DNA of 51,329 nucleotides from BP-133 sp040756995 (lineage in GTDB: Bacteria; Actinomycetota; Acidimicrobiia; IMCC26256; BP-133). Made by a program: the position numbers and the translations under genes. The stretch covers positions 1-51,329 of the forward strand of contig JBFLYK010000045.1 of the NCBI GenBank assembly GCA_040756995.1. The letters are read 5' to 3'. Positions 41,342 through 49,656 of the stretch are shown piece by piece; the stretch's first letter is position 1; every line of letters begins with the position of its first letter. The notes under the pieces are model-generated. The model saw only the letters and a program-made list of their open reading frames with translations. It was not told the DNA's origin and made no database searches.

Positions 41342-42706
41342 ATGACGGTGACAGCAGTGCTTGTCGACGGCGGCGAGCGCGTGTCGGAGGAGGCGGCTCA
41401 CGAGATCCCGCTGGAGCGGCTCGAGGAGGAGATCTGTGAGCTGGCGGGGCATCTGGCGGCGGGGGAGTGCCGGTGGTTGCTCTTGCTGAGTGAGTTCGAC
41501 CGGCGGAAGGGATGGACGGGGTGGGGGCTCCAGTCTTGTGCGCATTGGGTGTCCCACCGATGTGGGATCGGGCTGCAGGCGGCTCGGGAGAAGCTGCGGG
41601 TCGGGCGGCGGCTCGGGGAGCTTCCCCTGGTCAGGGAAGCGTTTGCGGCCGGGGAGCTGAGCTACTCCAAGGTCCGGGCCGTGTGCCGGGTGGCCAGGCC
41701 GGAAACTGAAGCGATGCTCCTCGAGATGGCCCGGTACGCCACGACGGCGCAGCTCGAGGAGATCGTGCGGGCCTATCGGAGCGTCACCGGGCGGGAGGAG
41801 CTGCGGAACGCCAACGACCGGCACGACGCCCGGTACGCCCGTTGGCATTGGGAGGACGACGGATCGCTGGTGCTCACCGCCCGGCTCAGCCCGGAGGATG
41901 GTGCCGTCGTGCTGGCCGCGCTGGAAGCGGGTCGGGCAGCGGCCGAGCCGCCGGCAAGGCCGCCGTCGGACGCCGCGGGTGCTTCAGCTGAATCACTGCT
42001 GGCCGAGGCGAAGAGCGCCGATGCGTTCGTGGCGATGGCGAAACTGGCGCTGGCGGCGCCGGCTGAAGGTGCTCCGCCGGCCCCGGAGATCGTCGTGGTG
42101 GACCGGGCGACGCTCAGCGGCGCCAGCGACGAAGGGCGTTGCCACCTTGACGGTGGAGCAGCGATTCCGCCGGAGACGGCCCGTCGGCTGGCTTGTGACG
42201 CCACGATCGTGGCGATGATCGAGGCGGCGAACGGAACGCCGCTCGACGTCGGTCGCAAGCGGCGTACGCCGCCGGCGCCACTGCGCCGAGCGCTGCGGCG
42301 GCGGGATGGCGGCTGCCGATTTCCGGGGTGCGGGAACCGTCGCTTCCTTCACGCCCATCACATCGTGCACTGGATCAACGGCGGCGAGACAAAGCTTATC
42401 AACCTGATCTTGCTGTGTAGCCACCATCATCGCCTGGTCCACGAGGGCGGGTACCGCATCGAGAGCCTGCGCGATCAGGTGTTCGCGTTCTACGACCGCG
42501 CCGGGCGGGTCATGCCGGAAGTCCCTCCTCCCAACAGGGCTGAAGGGCCGGATATCCGGGAGCGCAACGCCGCTGCCGGCCGCGGCATCACACCTGAGAC
42601 CTGCCGTTCGCTCGGTGAAGGCGAGCCGTACGACCTGGGGCTGGCTGTCGAAGGGATTCTCGTGGCTCAGGGCCATTTCCACTGCAAGGAGCGGTCCGCC
42701 GCATGA
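41342..42706 (+). CDS. DUF222/HNH endonuclease (13E12-type) protein
   Basis: A 454-residue protein. An N-terminal helical DUF222 domain (about 30-270) precedes an HNH nuclease domain with CRFPGCGNRRFLHAHHIVHWINGGETKLINLILLC then HHHRLVHEGGY; the conserved His and Asn are present. Family members occur in many copies in actinobacterial genomes (REP13E12 in Mycobacterium) and behave like a mobile or recombining gene family. The ATG at 41342 is chosen, with ggaggtg 7 bases upstream; codons before it lack protein character. It lies between two pseudogenes, fitting a recombination-prone site. Substrate unknown. Confidence 0.88.
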   Translation: MTVTAVLVDGGERVSEEAAHEIPLERLEEEICELAGHLAAGECRWLLLLSEFDRRKGWTGWGLQSCAHWVSHRCGIGLQAAREKLRVGRRLGELPLVREAFAAGELSYSKVRAVCRVARPETEAMLLEMARYATTAQLEEIVRAYRSVTGREELRNANDRHDARYARWHWEDDGSLVLTARLSPEDGAVVLAALEAGRAAAEPPARPPSDAAGASAESLLAEAKSADAFVAMAKLALAAPAEGAPPAPEIVVVDRATLSGASDEGRCHLDGGAAIPPETARRLACDATIVAMIEAANGTPLDVGRKRRTPPAPLRRALRRRDGGCRFPGCGNRRFLHAHHIVHWINGGETKLINLILLCSHHHRLVHEGGYRIESLRDQVFAFYDRAGRVMPEVPPPNRAEGPDIRERNAAAGRGITPETCRSLGEGEPYDLGLAVEGILVAQGHFHCKERSAA

Positions 42707-42752
42707 CGTGCGCGAGGGCGCGGCGGCTGGGCGTCGGGCCGTTGGAGGACAG

Positions 42753-42995
42753 ATGAGCGGGTAGGTCGCGGTCACGGAGCTCATTGATTCAGCTGAAGCT
42801 CTTCCCGGACTGTCAGCCACGAACCTGGTTGACCTCGTCGAGGCCGTCTTGGCCGATGCCTGGGAGGGCATCCAGGGAGTAATGAGCGATGATCTGGCCC
42901 CATCAGCGGAGAACTGCCGCATTGACCGGTTCCGACTGCCGGATCCAGCCGCAGTACTGAGGTGTGTACCAATCTCGACACCTACAGCGGGCTGA
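42753..42995 (+). pseudogene. Broken paralogue of the small acidic protein at 45492
   Basis: A ribosome site (ggagg) and ATG at 42753 are followed by TAG at codon 4. Beyond it the frame reads VTELIDSAEALPGLSATNL and VDLVEAVLADAWEGIQGVMS, about three-quarters identical over 39 residues to the intact protein at 45492-45818. The DNA is also near-identical in places (attgattcagctgaagctctt). The 3' part has diverged and ends early. It looks like an old duplicate now decaying. Confidence 0.8.
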
Positions 42996-43123
42996 AGATC
43001 GTCGGCGTACCGGGCGCTGAGCCGGCAGTGCAGTGGACGACACCGTTCATCAATTCTGCTGAAGGCGGATGACCGGCCAGGAGCGATCCTCGTAGCCGAC
43101 AGTGGCGGCACTAGTGCCGAAAT

Positions 43124-43138
43124 TTCCAGGAGCTGGAA
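43124..43138 (+). promoter_or_regulatory. Inverted repeat centred on the ribosome site of the next gene
   Basis: ttccag-gag-ctggaa: 6-bp perfect arms with the Shine-Dalgarno gag in the 3-base centre, 3 bases before the GTG at 43142. It could be an operator or a small hairpin masking the ribosome site. Confidence 0.4.
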
Positions 43139-43141
43139 TCT

Positions 43142-44329
43142 GTGAGATCGCTTCGTCTGGCGTGGCTGTTAGTTCTCGTGTCCCTTTTGACGACCGGTTG
43201 CCTCTTTGGCGGCGACGACGAGAAGGCGCAGCCGAAGGACCAGCCGGGTCAGGTCGCCGGCCCGGGCGGAGAGCCGCCCGCCGACCAGCCGGGGCCGGCG
43301 CCGTCAGCGTCCGACCCGGGAACGACGCCGCCGCAGGCGTCTGGCCCGGCCCCGGCTCCGGGCTCGGCTGAGCCGCAGCCCGGCACCGCCCCGACGACGG
43401 CCAAGTCGTCGTCCCCACCGGCGGCGGGCGCGGAGGCCAACGTGATCAAGGGAGTCGTGCGGGACGAGCAGGGCGACCCGGTGCCGGGCGCTCGCATCCG
43501 CATCGCCGGCTACACAGGCAAACCCAACGGCCTCTCAGCGGCAGATTTCATCCGGGAGGTCCGCACGGACGCAAAGGGTGCGTACCGGCTGGCGGTACCC
43601 GCCGGACTCTACGGTGTGAGCGGCGAGGCCGACCTCGCCTTCGACGGCAAGACATACAAGGCGCTCTACCTCCATCCCGCCGACGGGAACTGCCAGCAGC
43701 AGATGTCCGGGGGCGGAATCGTCAAGGACTTCACGCTGCGCCTGACCGGGTTCATGCAGTGCCTCGCCGGCGCGGACCCGAAGAACGCCGGCTTCTACAG
43801 CGGCGCGGCGATCGCATTGATGCACGAGTCGCCGAAGAGCCTGCCGGGCGACGCCAAGCTCACGCTCACGCTGACACCCAGCGGCCCGCTGGCCGACGGA
43901 AGCACCGGGAAGGTGCTCACGTTCACCCGGACGGTCGCCTCCGTGGCCAACTTCTTCGGGCCGCTGGAGACGACGAACACGCTGCACGACATCCCGCTCG
44001 GCCGCTACCGGCTGACGGGTTCCGCCACCCTGGCCGACGGCAGCCGCCAGGCGATCCGTTTCGGGCCGTGGGAGAAGCTCGGGGAGCCGGTGTCGCCGGT
44101 GGCCGACTATGTGGTGTCTTTCCCGGCCAAGGTGTCGCTGCCGTACGGTCTGGGTCAGGGTGAGGTGAGCATCTACGACGCCGGCTGGTCCGGGTCGGAG
44201 CCGGTGCCGACGCCGGTCACTCCGGTCGCCCCGCAGCCGCAGCCGTCGACGACGACGACCACCGCCAAGCCGACCACGACCTGCACCACCTTCAGCGAGT
44301 ACGTCGGGTCCATCCCGGTCCCCTGCTGA
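43142..44329 (+). CDS. Lipoprotein with carboxypeptidase-regulatory-like domain
   Basis: A 395-residue exported protein. The signal peptide ends near LLTTGC (Cys20, an imperfect lipobox), then a ~75-residue Pro/Ala/Ser/Gly linker. Residues 100-170 form a carboxypeptidase regulatory-like (transthyretin-fold) domain: VIKGVVRDEQGDPVPGARIRI, DAKGAYRLAVPAGLYGVSGEA. A second beta-rich domain follows to about 350. A Pro/Thr tail (TTTTTTAKPTTTC) ends in Cys. Likely a surface adhesin or scaffold. The GTG at 43142 has aggag 9 bases upstream. A strong hairpin follows. Confidence 0.82.
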   Translation: MRSLRLAWLLVLVSLLTTGCLFGGDDEKAQPKDQPGQVAGPGGEPPADQPGPAPSASDPGTTPPQASGPAPAPGSAEPQPGTAPTTAKSSSPPAAGAEANVIKGVVRDEQGDPVPGARIRIAGYTGKPNGLSAADFIREVRTDAKGAYRLAVPAGLYGVSGEADLAFDGKTYKALYLHPADGNCQQQMSGGGIVKDFTLRLTGFMQCLAGADPKNAGFYSGAAIALMHESPKSLPGDAKLTLTLTPSGPLADGSTGKVLTFTRTVASVANFFGPLETTNTLHDIPLGRYRLTGSATLADGSRQAIRFGPWEKLGEPVSPVADYVVSFPAKVSLPYGLGQGEVSIYDAGWSGSEPVPTPVTPVAPQPQPSTTTTTAKPTTTCTTFSEYVGSIPVPC

Positions 44330-44342
44330 CGGAAGACGAGAA

Positions 44343-44377
44343 GAGTGTGGGGCTCGGCCTAGCCGGGCCCCACACTC
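44343..44377 (+). terminator. Terminator after the lipoprotein gene
   Basis: An 11-bp perfect stem (gagtgtggggc/gccccacactc) with inner cggc/gccg-like pairing, 14 bases after the stop. No T-run. Confidence 0.7.
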
Positions 44378-44725
44378 GTGCCGAGCCGCCCGCCCGATGG
44401 AGCGGCCGATCAGGAATGGTGGTTCTCGGGGCGCTCATGCCGTCCCTGGGGGACTCGTCCCTGCGGGTGGCGCCGCAGAGGCTTCACCGCCTGTGCGCAG
44501 GCGGCGGTAAACAGTTGCCGGTCGCCGGTCGCCGGTCGCCGTCGGGTGCAGGGAGCTGGCTTCGGGGAGTGCCCGTCAAGGTTCTGCCGGCTCGCGAATG
44601 CGAGACCTCGCCTCGGAGGCACCGCGAAAGGCCCGTTCGGGGGCGTGTGTCGCATCAATCTGGCGGCTTGAATGGTCGATCCTTTCGAAGGCAGGCGTAG
44701 CGGTTGAGTCGGCGCGGAGGGTGAG
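44378..44725. other. 348-bp intergenic region with short tandem repeat
   Basis: No convincing gene. It holds 3.5 copies of the 7-base unit gccggtc at 44517-44543 and a ribosome site (ggagggtgag) just before the HTH gene. The promoter for that gene probably lies at about 44640-44710, where AT content rises (catcaatctg, cttgaatgg). Confidence 0.5.
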
Positions 44726-45481
44726 ATGTCGAAGCGGCAGACGATCGGGAGTCGGGCGCTGGCTGCTCGGGAGGCGAAGGGGTGGAGCCTCTGGCAGGCG
44801 GCGCGGCGGCTGAAGGTGGGACCGATGGAGCTGCGGCGGTGGGAGTCGGGGCGGGAGGACATTCCGCTGGAGGTTCGCCAGACGATGGCTGCCGCCTACG
44901 GGACGGCGCCGCAGTATCTTGTGCCGGATCGGCCGACGGCGGTGGAGCATGACGCCGAGCGGGCGGTGATCCGGATCGGGTCGGTTGCTTTCACGCTTGA
45001 ACGGTCGGACGAAGACACGCTGCGACGGTTTCTCGCCGCCGTTCGGGAAGAGCGGGGAATCGTTCCGGGGGCGCCGGTCAGGGTGCGAGAGAGCGACGCC
45101 GCTTTTCTGGCTGACCTGCTCGGGGGTACCAAGGACGACATCAGCCGGAGTCTTCGTCGGCTCCTTGGTCTCAGCCAGACCGAGGCGGACGAATTCAGCC
45201 AGTGGGTGTTCGGGACCACCGCCGTCGCCGCTGTGTTGACCGGCGACATCACCGCCGCGCTCATGGACAGCGGCGCGGAATCCCGCGCTGCCGACCCCGC
45301 GAACACGGCGGCGGGCGCCGCCACGGCGGACCCCGCCGCTACGGCGGACCCGGCCGCTACGGCGGCCGCTGCCGCCACGGTGGACGGCGGGGCTATGGAG
45401 GACGGCGCGGACACGGCAGCCGGCGCGGGCGTGGTGGATGGCGCGGGCACGGTCGACGGCGCCATGGGTTCGGCGTCGTAG
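44726..45481 (+). CDS. XRE-like HTH protein with alanine-rich repeat tail
   Basis: A 251-residue protein. The N-terminal helix-turn-helix at about 8-65 reads ALAAREAKGWSLWQAARRLKVGPMELRRWESGRED, typical of the lambda-repressor (XRE) family. Residues 75-180 form a helical domain (AFTLERSDEDTLRRFLAAVREER, then DDISRSLRRLLGLSQTEADEF). From about 190 the tail is low-complexity Ala/Thr/Asp/Gly, built from 18-bp repeats. The next gene starts 10 bases downstream, forming a pair. Function unknown; a DNA-binding regulator acting with its small acidic partner is a reasonable guess. Confidence 0.75.
   Translation: MSKRQTIGSRALAAREAKGWSLWQAARRLKVGPMELRRWESGREDIPLEVRQTMAAAYGTAPQYLVPDRPTAVEHDAERAVIRIGSVAFTLERSDEDTLRRFLAAVREERGIVPGAPVRVRESDAAFLADLLGGTKDDISRSLRRLLGLSQTEADEFSQWVFGTTAVAAVLTGDITAALMDSGAESRAADPANTAAGAATADPAATADPAATAAAAATVDGGAMEDGADTAAGAGVVDGAGTVDGAMGSAS
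45317..45370 (+). repeat. 18-bp tandem repeat, about three copies
   Basis: The unit gcc-gct-acg-gcg-gac-ccg encodes AATADP. Copies start at 45317 and 45335; the third, from 45353, is partial. Further degenerate gg(c/t)gcgg units continue to about 45470. Confidence 0.8.
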
Positions 45482-45491
45482 CGCGTCCGCT

Positions 45492-45818
45492 ATGAGCGAT
45501 GCGTTCGCCGAGGACGAGGGCGACTTCGATCCCGAGGCGGCGGAACGGGCCATCACGGAGTTCATTGATTCAGCTGAAGCTCTTGCGGGACTGCCCGTCG
45601 CGGAGCTGGTCGACCTCGTCGAGGCGGTCATGGCCGATGCTTGGGAACGCATCGAGGGAGTCATGAGCGGGCAGCCGCACAACAAGGTGTTGGCGGCGCA
45701 GTTGTTGCTCAGCCAGCGGGCTCGGGCGCGGGCGCCCGGTGACCCGGAGCAGTGGCGCCTGTATGCCGCATCCACGCTGCTCAGCGGAATGATCGCAATA
45801 CCACCCGCCGCCCACTGA
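45492..45818 (+). CDS. Small acidic helical protein, unknown
   Basis: A 108-residue protein with an acidic N-terminus (AFAEDEGDFDPEA) followed by amphipathic helices. Leu/Ala/Glu-rich motifs are ITEFIDSAEAL and ELVDLVEAVMADAWERIEGVM, then a helix NKVLAAQLLLSQRARARAP. The C-terminus is moderately hydrophobic (LLSGMIAI). The ATG at 45492 fits its place just after the HTH gene. A broken paralogue lies at 42753-42995. The recurrence suggests a small gene family in this genome; the partner relationship with the HTH protein is inferred from spacing. Confidence 0.7.
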   Translation: MSDAFAEDEGDFDPEAAERAITEFIDSAEALAGLPVAELVDLVEAVMADAWERIEGVMSGQPHNKVLAAQLLLSQRARARAPGDPEQWRLYAASTLLSGMIAIPPAAH

Positions 45819-46012
45819 CTGTCGCGGGCTCTGATAGGGGTGAAGGTGGCGAGGGGGCTCGGAGGGACTTAGCGGGCCGCGGGCTGGGGCATTGTCCGCA
45901 GCTTTGGCCAAATCTGCCGCGGAAATGTTCTGTGGACCGCAAGAAAGTCGCCGGGTCGATCCGTTCCCCGGACAACACCGTCGGCTTGTCCGTCCTCAAG
46001 GAGGCTCCCGTC

Positions 46013-47020
46013 ATGGCGGAGCAGCGCAGTGCCATCGTCCGCATCGTTGGATCGTCGGTGCCTCGCCGGCGCCGTTGGGTGATCGGGGCGGTCGGTGCCC
46101 TCGGCGCCAGTGGGCTGATCCTCGGCGGTGTTGGCGTGCCGGTATCGGCCGATGACGTCACCGCCGGCGGTAATCCGCACGCCTCGGCCACGGTGCAGGA
46201 CGGCTGCGTGACCGCCACCGCTGGCACAGGGGAGGCGGGCGGGTCGCTCGTCCCGCAGGGTGATGCGGCCGAGGTCCAAGCGGCGGGGGACGGGACGGCA
46301 ACGGTGTCGGTCTGCGTGGACGACCTGGGCGACCTGCCTCCGGGCGGCGACCCGGGCGGTTCCGTGCCGGGCGACATTGACGATGTCGTGCCGGATGACC
46401 CCGGTTCACTGGCAGCTGAGGTGGTCGCCACCGTGACCGGCGTCGTGGAAGGCGGATTGCCCGGCGACGGGGATGGTCCTCTGCCGGGCGAGCCCGGTGA
46501 CGACCTCCCCGGTGGGCTGGACGATCTCGACCCCGGCGAGCTTGAAGACGTCATCCCCGGCGATCCCGGCGATCCCGGCGGTGACCTGCCGGAAGATCCC
46601 GGTGACGCAGTGCCTGGAGATCTCGGCGGGCTCATCCCTGGCGGCTCGGGCATCGACCCCGGCGGCCTCCTCGACCGGGTGGTCGCCATCATCCCGGCCC
46701 CGGGCGGCGATAGCGGAACGCCGGACGGCGACGGCGGCGGCCAGCCGCCGGTGAACCCGTCGGGGAACGGATCGGTGTCGGGCTCGGTCTCCGTCGGCAG
46801 CGAAGGTGCGGAACGAGGCGATCCCACGGAGTTCCCGCTCGGGGCAGAACTCGAGCGGGGGGAACCGGTCTCGGTCGGCACGGCCCTCTCGCCCGGTGCG
46901 GCGCTGCCCCGGACCGGTGGCGGTCTCGGAGACGGCGTTCTGCGCCTGATCGCCCTTCTAGGCCTCGGTCGAGGCGTCCTCGGCCTGGCGAACCGGCGGC
47001 GATCTGCCGTCGTTTCGTGA
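46013..47020 (+). CDS. LPXTG-type cell-wall surface protein, Pro/Gly/Asp-rich
   Basis: A 335-residue surface protein. The signal peptide has an Arg-rich n-region (RRRRW) and a Gly/Ala/Leu core ending near VSADD. A short Cys-containing domain (DGCVTATAG, VSVCVDDLGD) leads to a ~150-residue acidic PGD/PGG-rich stretch. The C-terminus is LPRTG at 298-302, then a hydrophobic helix and NRRR, the sortase sorting signal; the helix is interrupted by Arg, so it is imperfect. The ribosome site aaggagg lies 8 bases from the ATG at 46013. No sortase gene is in the window. Likely wall-anchored spacer or adhesin. Confidence 0.82.
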   Translation: MAEQRSAIVRIVGSSVPRRRRWVIGAVGALGASGLILGGVGVPVSADDVTAGGNPHASATVQDGCVTATAGTGEAGGSLVPQGDAAEVQAAGDGTATVSVCVDDLGDLPPGGDPGGSVPGDIDDVVPDDPGSLAAEVVATVTGVVEGGLPGDGDGPLPGEPGDDLPGGLDDLDPGELEDVIPGDPGDPGGDLPEDPGDAVPGDLGGLIPGGSGIDPGGLLDRVVAIIPAPGGDSGTPDGDGGGQPPVNPSGNGSVSGSVSVGSEGAERGDPTEFPLGAELERGEPVSVGTALSPGAALPRTGGGLGDGVLRLIALLGLGRGVLGLANRRRSAVVS

Positions 47021-47073
47021 GGGCCTACTGATCTTCGTGTAATGCAGCGCTGGCCATCTCACAACGACGGAAG

Positions 47074-47120
47074 AGCCCGAGCGGATTACCTACCGTTACG
47101 GTGGGTTATCCGCTCGGGCT
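47074..47120. terminator. Bidirectional terminator
   Basis: A 13-bp perfect stem (agcccgagcggat/atccgctcgggct) with further partial pairing inside, 53 bases after the LPXTG gene, followed by ttt. It is symmetric enough to act in both directions. Confidence 0.75.
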
Positions 47121-47129
47121 TTGGGCCGG

Positions 47130-47391
47130 GAGGTGGTTGGGCCGGGAGGTGCCCAGATGGGTGTCGGCGCTGTATTCCACGAACCTGGTTTAGTGTTCGA
47201 GCTCGCAATTTCGATCACGTATGCGGGTGTCGTCCCTTGTGGTAACCGGATCGCACAGAATGCAGGACCCCGAGCGCAAAACCCACAGTAGGTGTGGGTA
47301 AACCGCTCAGGGTCGGCGCTTGTCACCGTTCTGCTCAGCCGGGCTGTTCACGTGATCGAATTTGTCGGGCGATCTACTAGGACGGCATCAG
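47130..47391. other. 262-bp intergenic region, no gene seen
   Basis: Open frames here on both strands lack protein-like composition. Base composition is more mixed and lower in GC than the neighbours (gcaatttcgatcacgtat, gatcgaatttgtcg). No tRNA-like T-loop consensus was found. It may be the remnant of a lost gene. Confidence 0.5.
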
Positions 47392-47727
47392 TCAGGTCAA
47401 GCGAGCGGCGGCGAAGGCCAGGGCCGACAGGGCGCCGGCCGTCCCGGCCAGTGAGATGGCCACTTGACGGCTCTGGGCCGTGAGCGCCGACTGAAGCTCG
47501 CCCCGGAAGGTCGCCATGAGCTTGTGCTCGGAGGCCTCGATGCGGAGCTCGACGTTCTCGATCCGCAGGGTGAGGCGCTGTTCGAGCGCGTCGAGGTCGC
47601 GCTTTGTCGCGACGTCGGCCCAGCCGGTGGGCGGGAGGTGCTCCATCAGGGTCGTGGCGGCCTCGGGGCCGAGGGCCTCTTCGAGCCGGAGGAAGAGCCG
47701 GTGGCGAGATCGCTCATCGAGAGCCAT
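47392..47727 (-). CDS. Coiled-coil protein with C-terminal membrane helix
   Basis: A 111-residue protein. The N-terminal helix (SRHRLFLRLEEALGPEAATTLMEHLPP) is followed by WADVATKRDLDALEQRLTLRIENVELRIEA, a heptad-type coiled coil. A C-terminal hydrophobic segment (ISLAGTAGALSALAFAAARL) follows. This outline is common in actinobacterial proteins with an LPP-x-W-ADVATKRDLD motif and resembles DUF1640/mitochondrial-calcium-uniporter-regulator-like coiled coils. Function unknown. It is divergent from the Nudix gene. Confidence 0.75.
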   Translation of the reverse strand: MALDERSRHRLFLRLEEALGPEAATTLMEHLPPTGWADVATKRDLDALEQRLTLRIENVELRIEASEHKLMATFRGELQSALTAQSRQVAISLAGTAGALSALAFAAARLT

Positions 47728-47855
47728 GGTCGCTCCTCAAGGCGGGGCTTGCAAGGTCGGGGAGCGATGGCCCCGGCTCCCGAGGGCGTGTGAATCTTAG
47801 AGGGAGCTCGTCGGAATCCAGAGCGGATTTCGTCGCCCGATAACCTTGGTGCGCT

Positions 47856-48362
47856 ATGCGTCATGGGGCAGACGGACAGCCGGGCTGGACGCCCGTCTCG
47901 GGTGACGGGTTCGTCACGCTGGCCGACGGAAGTCTGCGGTGGGGGCGATTCGGGGCGGCGGGAGTGCTTGTGCGTTGCTCCGGCGGCGACAACCAACCGT
48001 GGTCGTACTTCCTGGCCCGGCGCTCCGAGTGGTGTCATCAAGGGGGGTGCTGGGCGATTCCGGGCGGCGCCCTCAATCAGGGCGAATCGCCGGTCGAGGG
48101 GGCGTTGCGGGAGTTCACTGAGGAGGTCGGGCGCGTCCTCGACGAAGCAGCGTTCCGCGTCGTCGAAGTGCATGAGGACGACCACGGCGGTTGGTCGTAC
48201 TGGACGGTGGTGGTCGAGGTGCCGGAGCCCTTCGCCGCGCCCGAGCCGCTCAACTGGGAGACCGCCGAGACCGGCTGGGTGGCCCATGACCGGCTGGCCG
48301 AGCTCGAGCTCCACCGCGCCTTTCGGGCGACGCTGATCCGGCTCGGGCTCCTCCAGGCGTAG
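47856..48362 (+). CDS. Nudix hydrolase
   Basis: A 168-residue Nudix-fold pyrophosphohydrolase. The full Nudix box runs 71-93 (G-x5-E-x7-REFTEEVG), with the preceding WAIPGG typical of the fold and a conserved WYF-type aromatic pair downstream (WSYWTVVVEV). An extra N-terminal ~30 residues precede the first strand. Substrate is not predictable. The ATG at 47856 is followed by a second in-frame choice only much later. It stands alone between the coiled-coil and cupredoxin genes. Confidence 0.9.
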   Translation: MRHGADGQPGWTPVSGDGFVTLADGSLRWGRFGAAGVLVRCSGGDNQPWSYFLARRSEWCHQGGCWAIPGGALNQGESPVEGALREFTEEVGRVLDEAAFRVVEVHEDDHGGWSYWTVVVEVPEPFAAPEPLNWETAETGWVAHDRLAELELHRAFRATLIRLGLLQA

Positions 48363-48552
48363 TCCGGAGGTTCGCCCGGGGGCGACCGGAATCGCCACAA
48401 GTGCGCTGCTGGCCATGAGAACCACCGATTTCGGCGGCAGCTTTGGGGCGCTCGTCCCCATCCCCTGGGGGCCTGGTTCCCTTACCGTACAAGGCGTCCC
48501 CGGGGCGCCGCGAGCCGCGGCGCGCCATTCTCTCCAAACGGCGGAGGTTCCA

Positions 48553-49593
48553 GTGGCAGCATTGGCAACACGGCGCCGGCGCGCCGCCCTGGCGGCGGCG
48601 ACCGTGGCGACGGTCGCCCTCGGCGCGGCCTGCGGGTCGTCGGACGACTCCTCATCAAAGGCGAAGACGGCGGGCGCGGTCTCCAGCGCGCCCATCACCA
48701 TCCGCGCCGGCGTCAACGACCCCACGCGCAACCAGATCGCCGTGCTGCAGTACATGCCGGCCAAGGCCACGGTGGCGGTGGGCCAGAAGGTCCGCTGGAC
48801 CTGGGACGAGACGAAAGAGCCCCACTCCGTGACGTTCCTGGCCCCGGGTCAGACGGCGCCCGATCCCGGCAGCGACACGAGCCTGTTCGCCCCCACCCCG
48901 CCCACCGGACCGTATGACGGCAGCGTGCTCGTCAACAGCGGCCTCCTGCCGCTCGGCCCTCAGGCCGTCCCGCCGTTCGAGATGACGTTCTCCAAGCCCG
49001 GTTCCTACAACTACATCTGCGTCATCCACCCTCAGATGGTCGGCACCATCGTCGTGGCCGCCGGCGACGCCGGTGAGACCGCCGCCGCCGTGACCACCCG
49101 GGGCGACCAGGAGAAGGGCCAGTGGCTGGCCGAGGGGAACGAGGCCTACGAGAAGCTGATGGCGGCCAAGCCGGTCTCGACCAGGAACCGTGACGGCAGC
49201 ACGACCTGGAAGGTCGAGATGGGCACCACCACCGCCCACACCGACATCCTGGCCTTCGCACCGGTCCCGGCCGAGGTGAAGCGGGGCGACAAGGTGACGT
49301 TCGTCAACAACTCGATGGCGCCGCACACCGCCAGCTTCTTTAATCAGCAGCCGCCGATCACCAACCCGGAGGACCCGGCGGCCCAGAAAGCAGCCCCCGG
49401 CCCGTCCCCCCAGCGGCTCAACGCCACGGATCTGTTCAACACCGGGTTGCTGCCGCCCAACGCGCCGCCGGGTGCCGGCCCGCCCGAAGCCGCCCGCAGC
49501 TTCACGTTCTCGGTGCCGACGGCGGGCGACTACCAGTACATCTGCATCTACCACGCCCCGAGCGGCATGGCCGGTGCGATCAAGGCGTCGTAA
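48553..49593 (+). CDS. Exported tandem cupredoxin (two plastocyanin-like domains)
   Basis: A 346-residue exported protein with an Arg-rich signal peptide ending ALGAAC (Cys27, lipobox with Gly at -3, so lipidation is uncertain). Each of two cupredoxin domains has type-1 copper ligands. Domain 1 has His in EPHSVTF, then Cys, His and Met in YICVIHPQM. Domain 2 has His in APHTASF, then Cys, His and Met in YICIYHAPSGM. Both sites look complete. It may shuttle electrons or copper at the cell surface. The GTG at 48553 has ggagg 6 bases upstream; an ATG 46 codons earlier would bury the signal peptide. Confidence 0.88.
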   Translation: MAALATRRRRAALAAATVATVALGAACGSSDDSSSKAKTAGAVSSAPITIRAGVNDPTRNQIAVLQYMPAKATVAVGQKVRWTWDETKEPHSVTFLAPGQTAPDPGSDTSLFAPTPPTGPYDGSVLVNSGLLPLGPQAVPPFEMTFSKPGSYNYICVIHPQMVGTIVVAAGDAGETAAAVTTRGDQEKGQWLAEGNEAYEKLMAAKPVSTRNRDGSTTWKVEMGTTTAHTDILAFAPVPAEVKRGDKVTFVNNSMAPHTASFFNQQPPITNPEDPAAQKAAPGPSPQRLNATDLFNTGLLPPNAPPGAGPPEAARSFTFSVPTAGDYQYICIYHAPSGMAGAIKAS

Positions 49594-49628
49594 AGACTGA
49601 ACTAGCCCGGACAACACTCGCCGCGCCC

Positions 49629-49656
49629 AGGACCCCGGTCGTTTTGCCGGGGTCCT
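49629..49656 (+). terminator. Terminator after the cupredoxin gene
   Basis: A 10-bp perfect stem (aggaccccgg/ccggggtcct) around the loop tcgttttg, 35 bases past the stop; no trailing T-run. Confidence 0.75.

Noticed and set aside
47130..47391. Possible tRNA or small RNA gene in the gap
   Set aside because: No T-loop (GGTTCGA-type) consensus or cloverleaf was found, and no clear promoter-terminator pair encloses a transcript.
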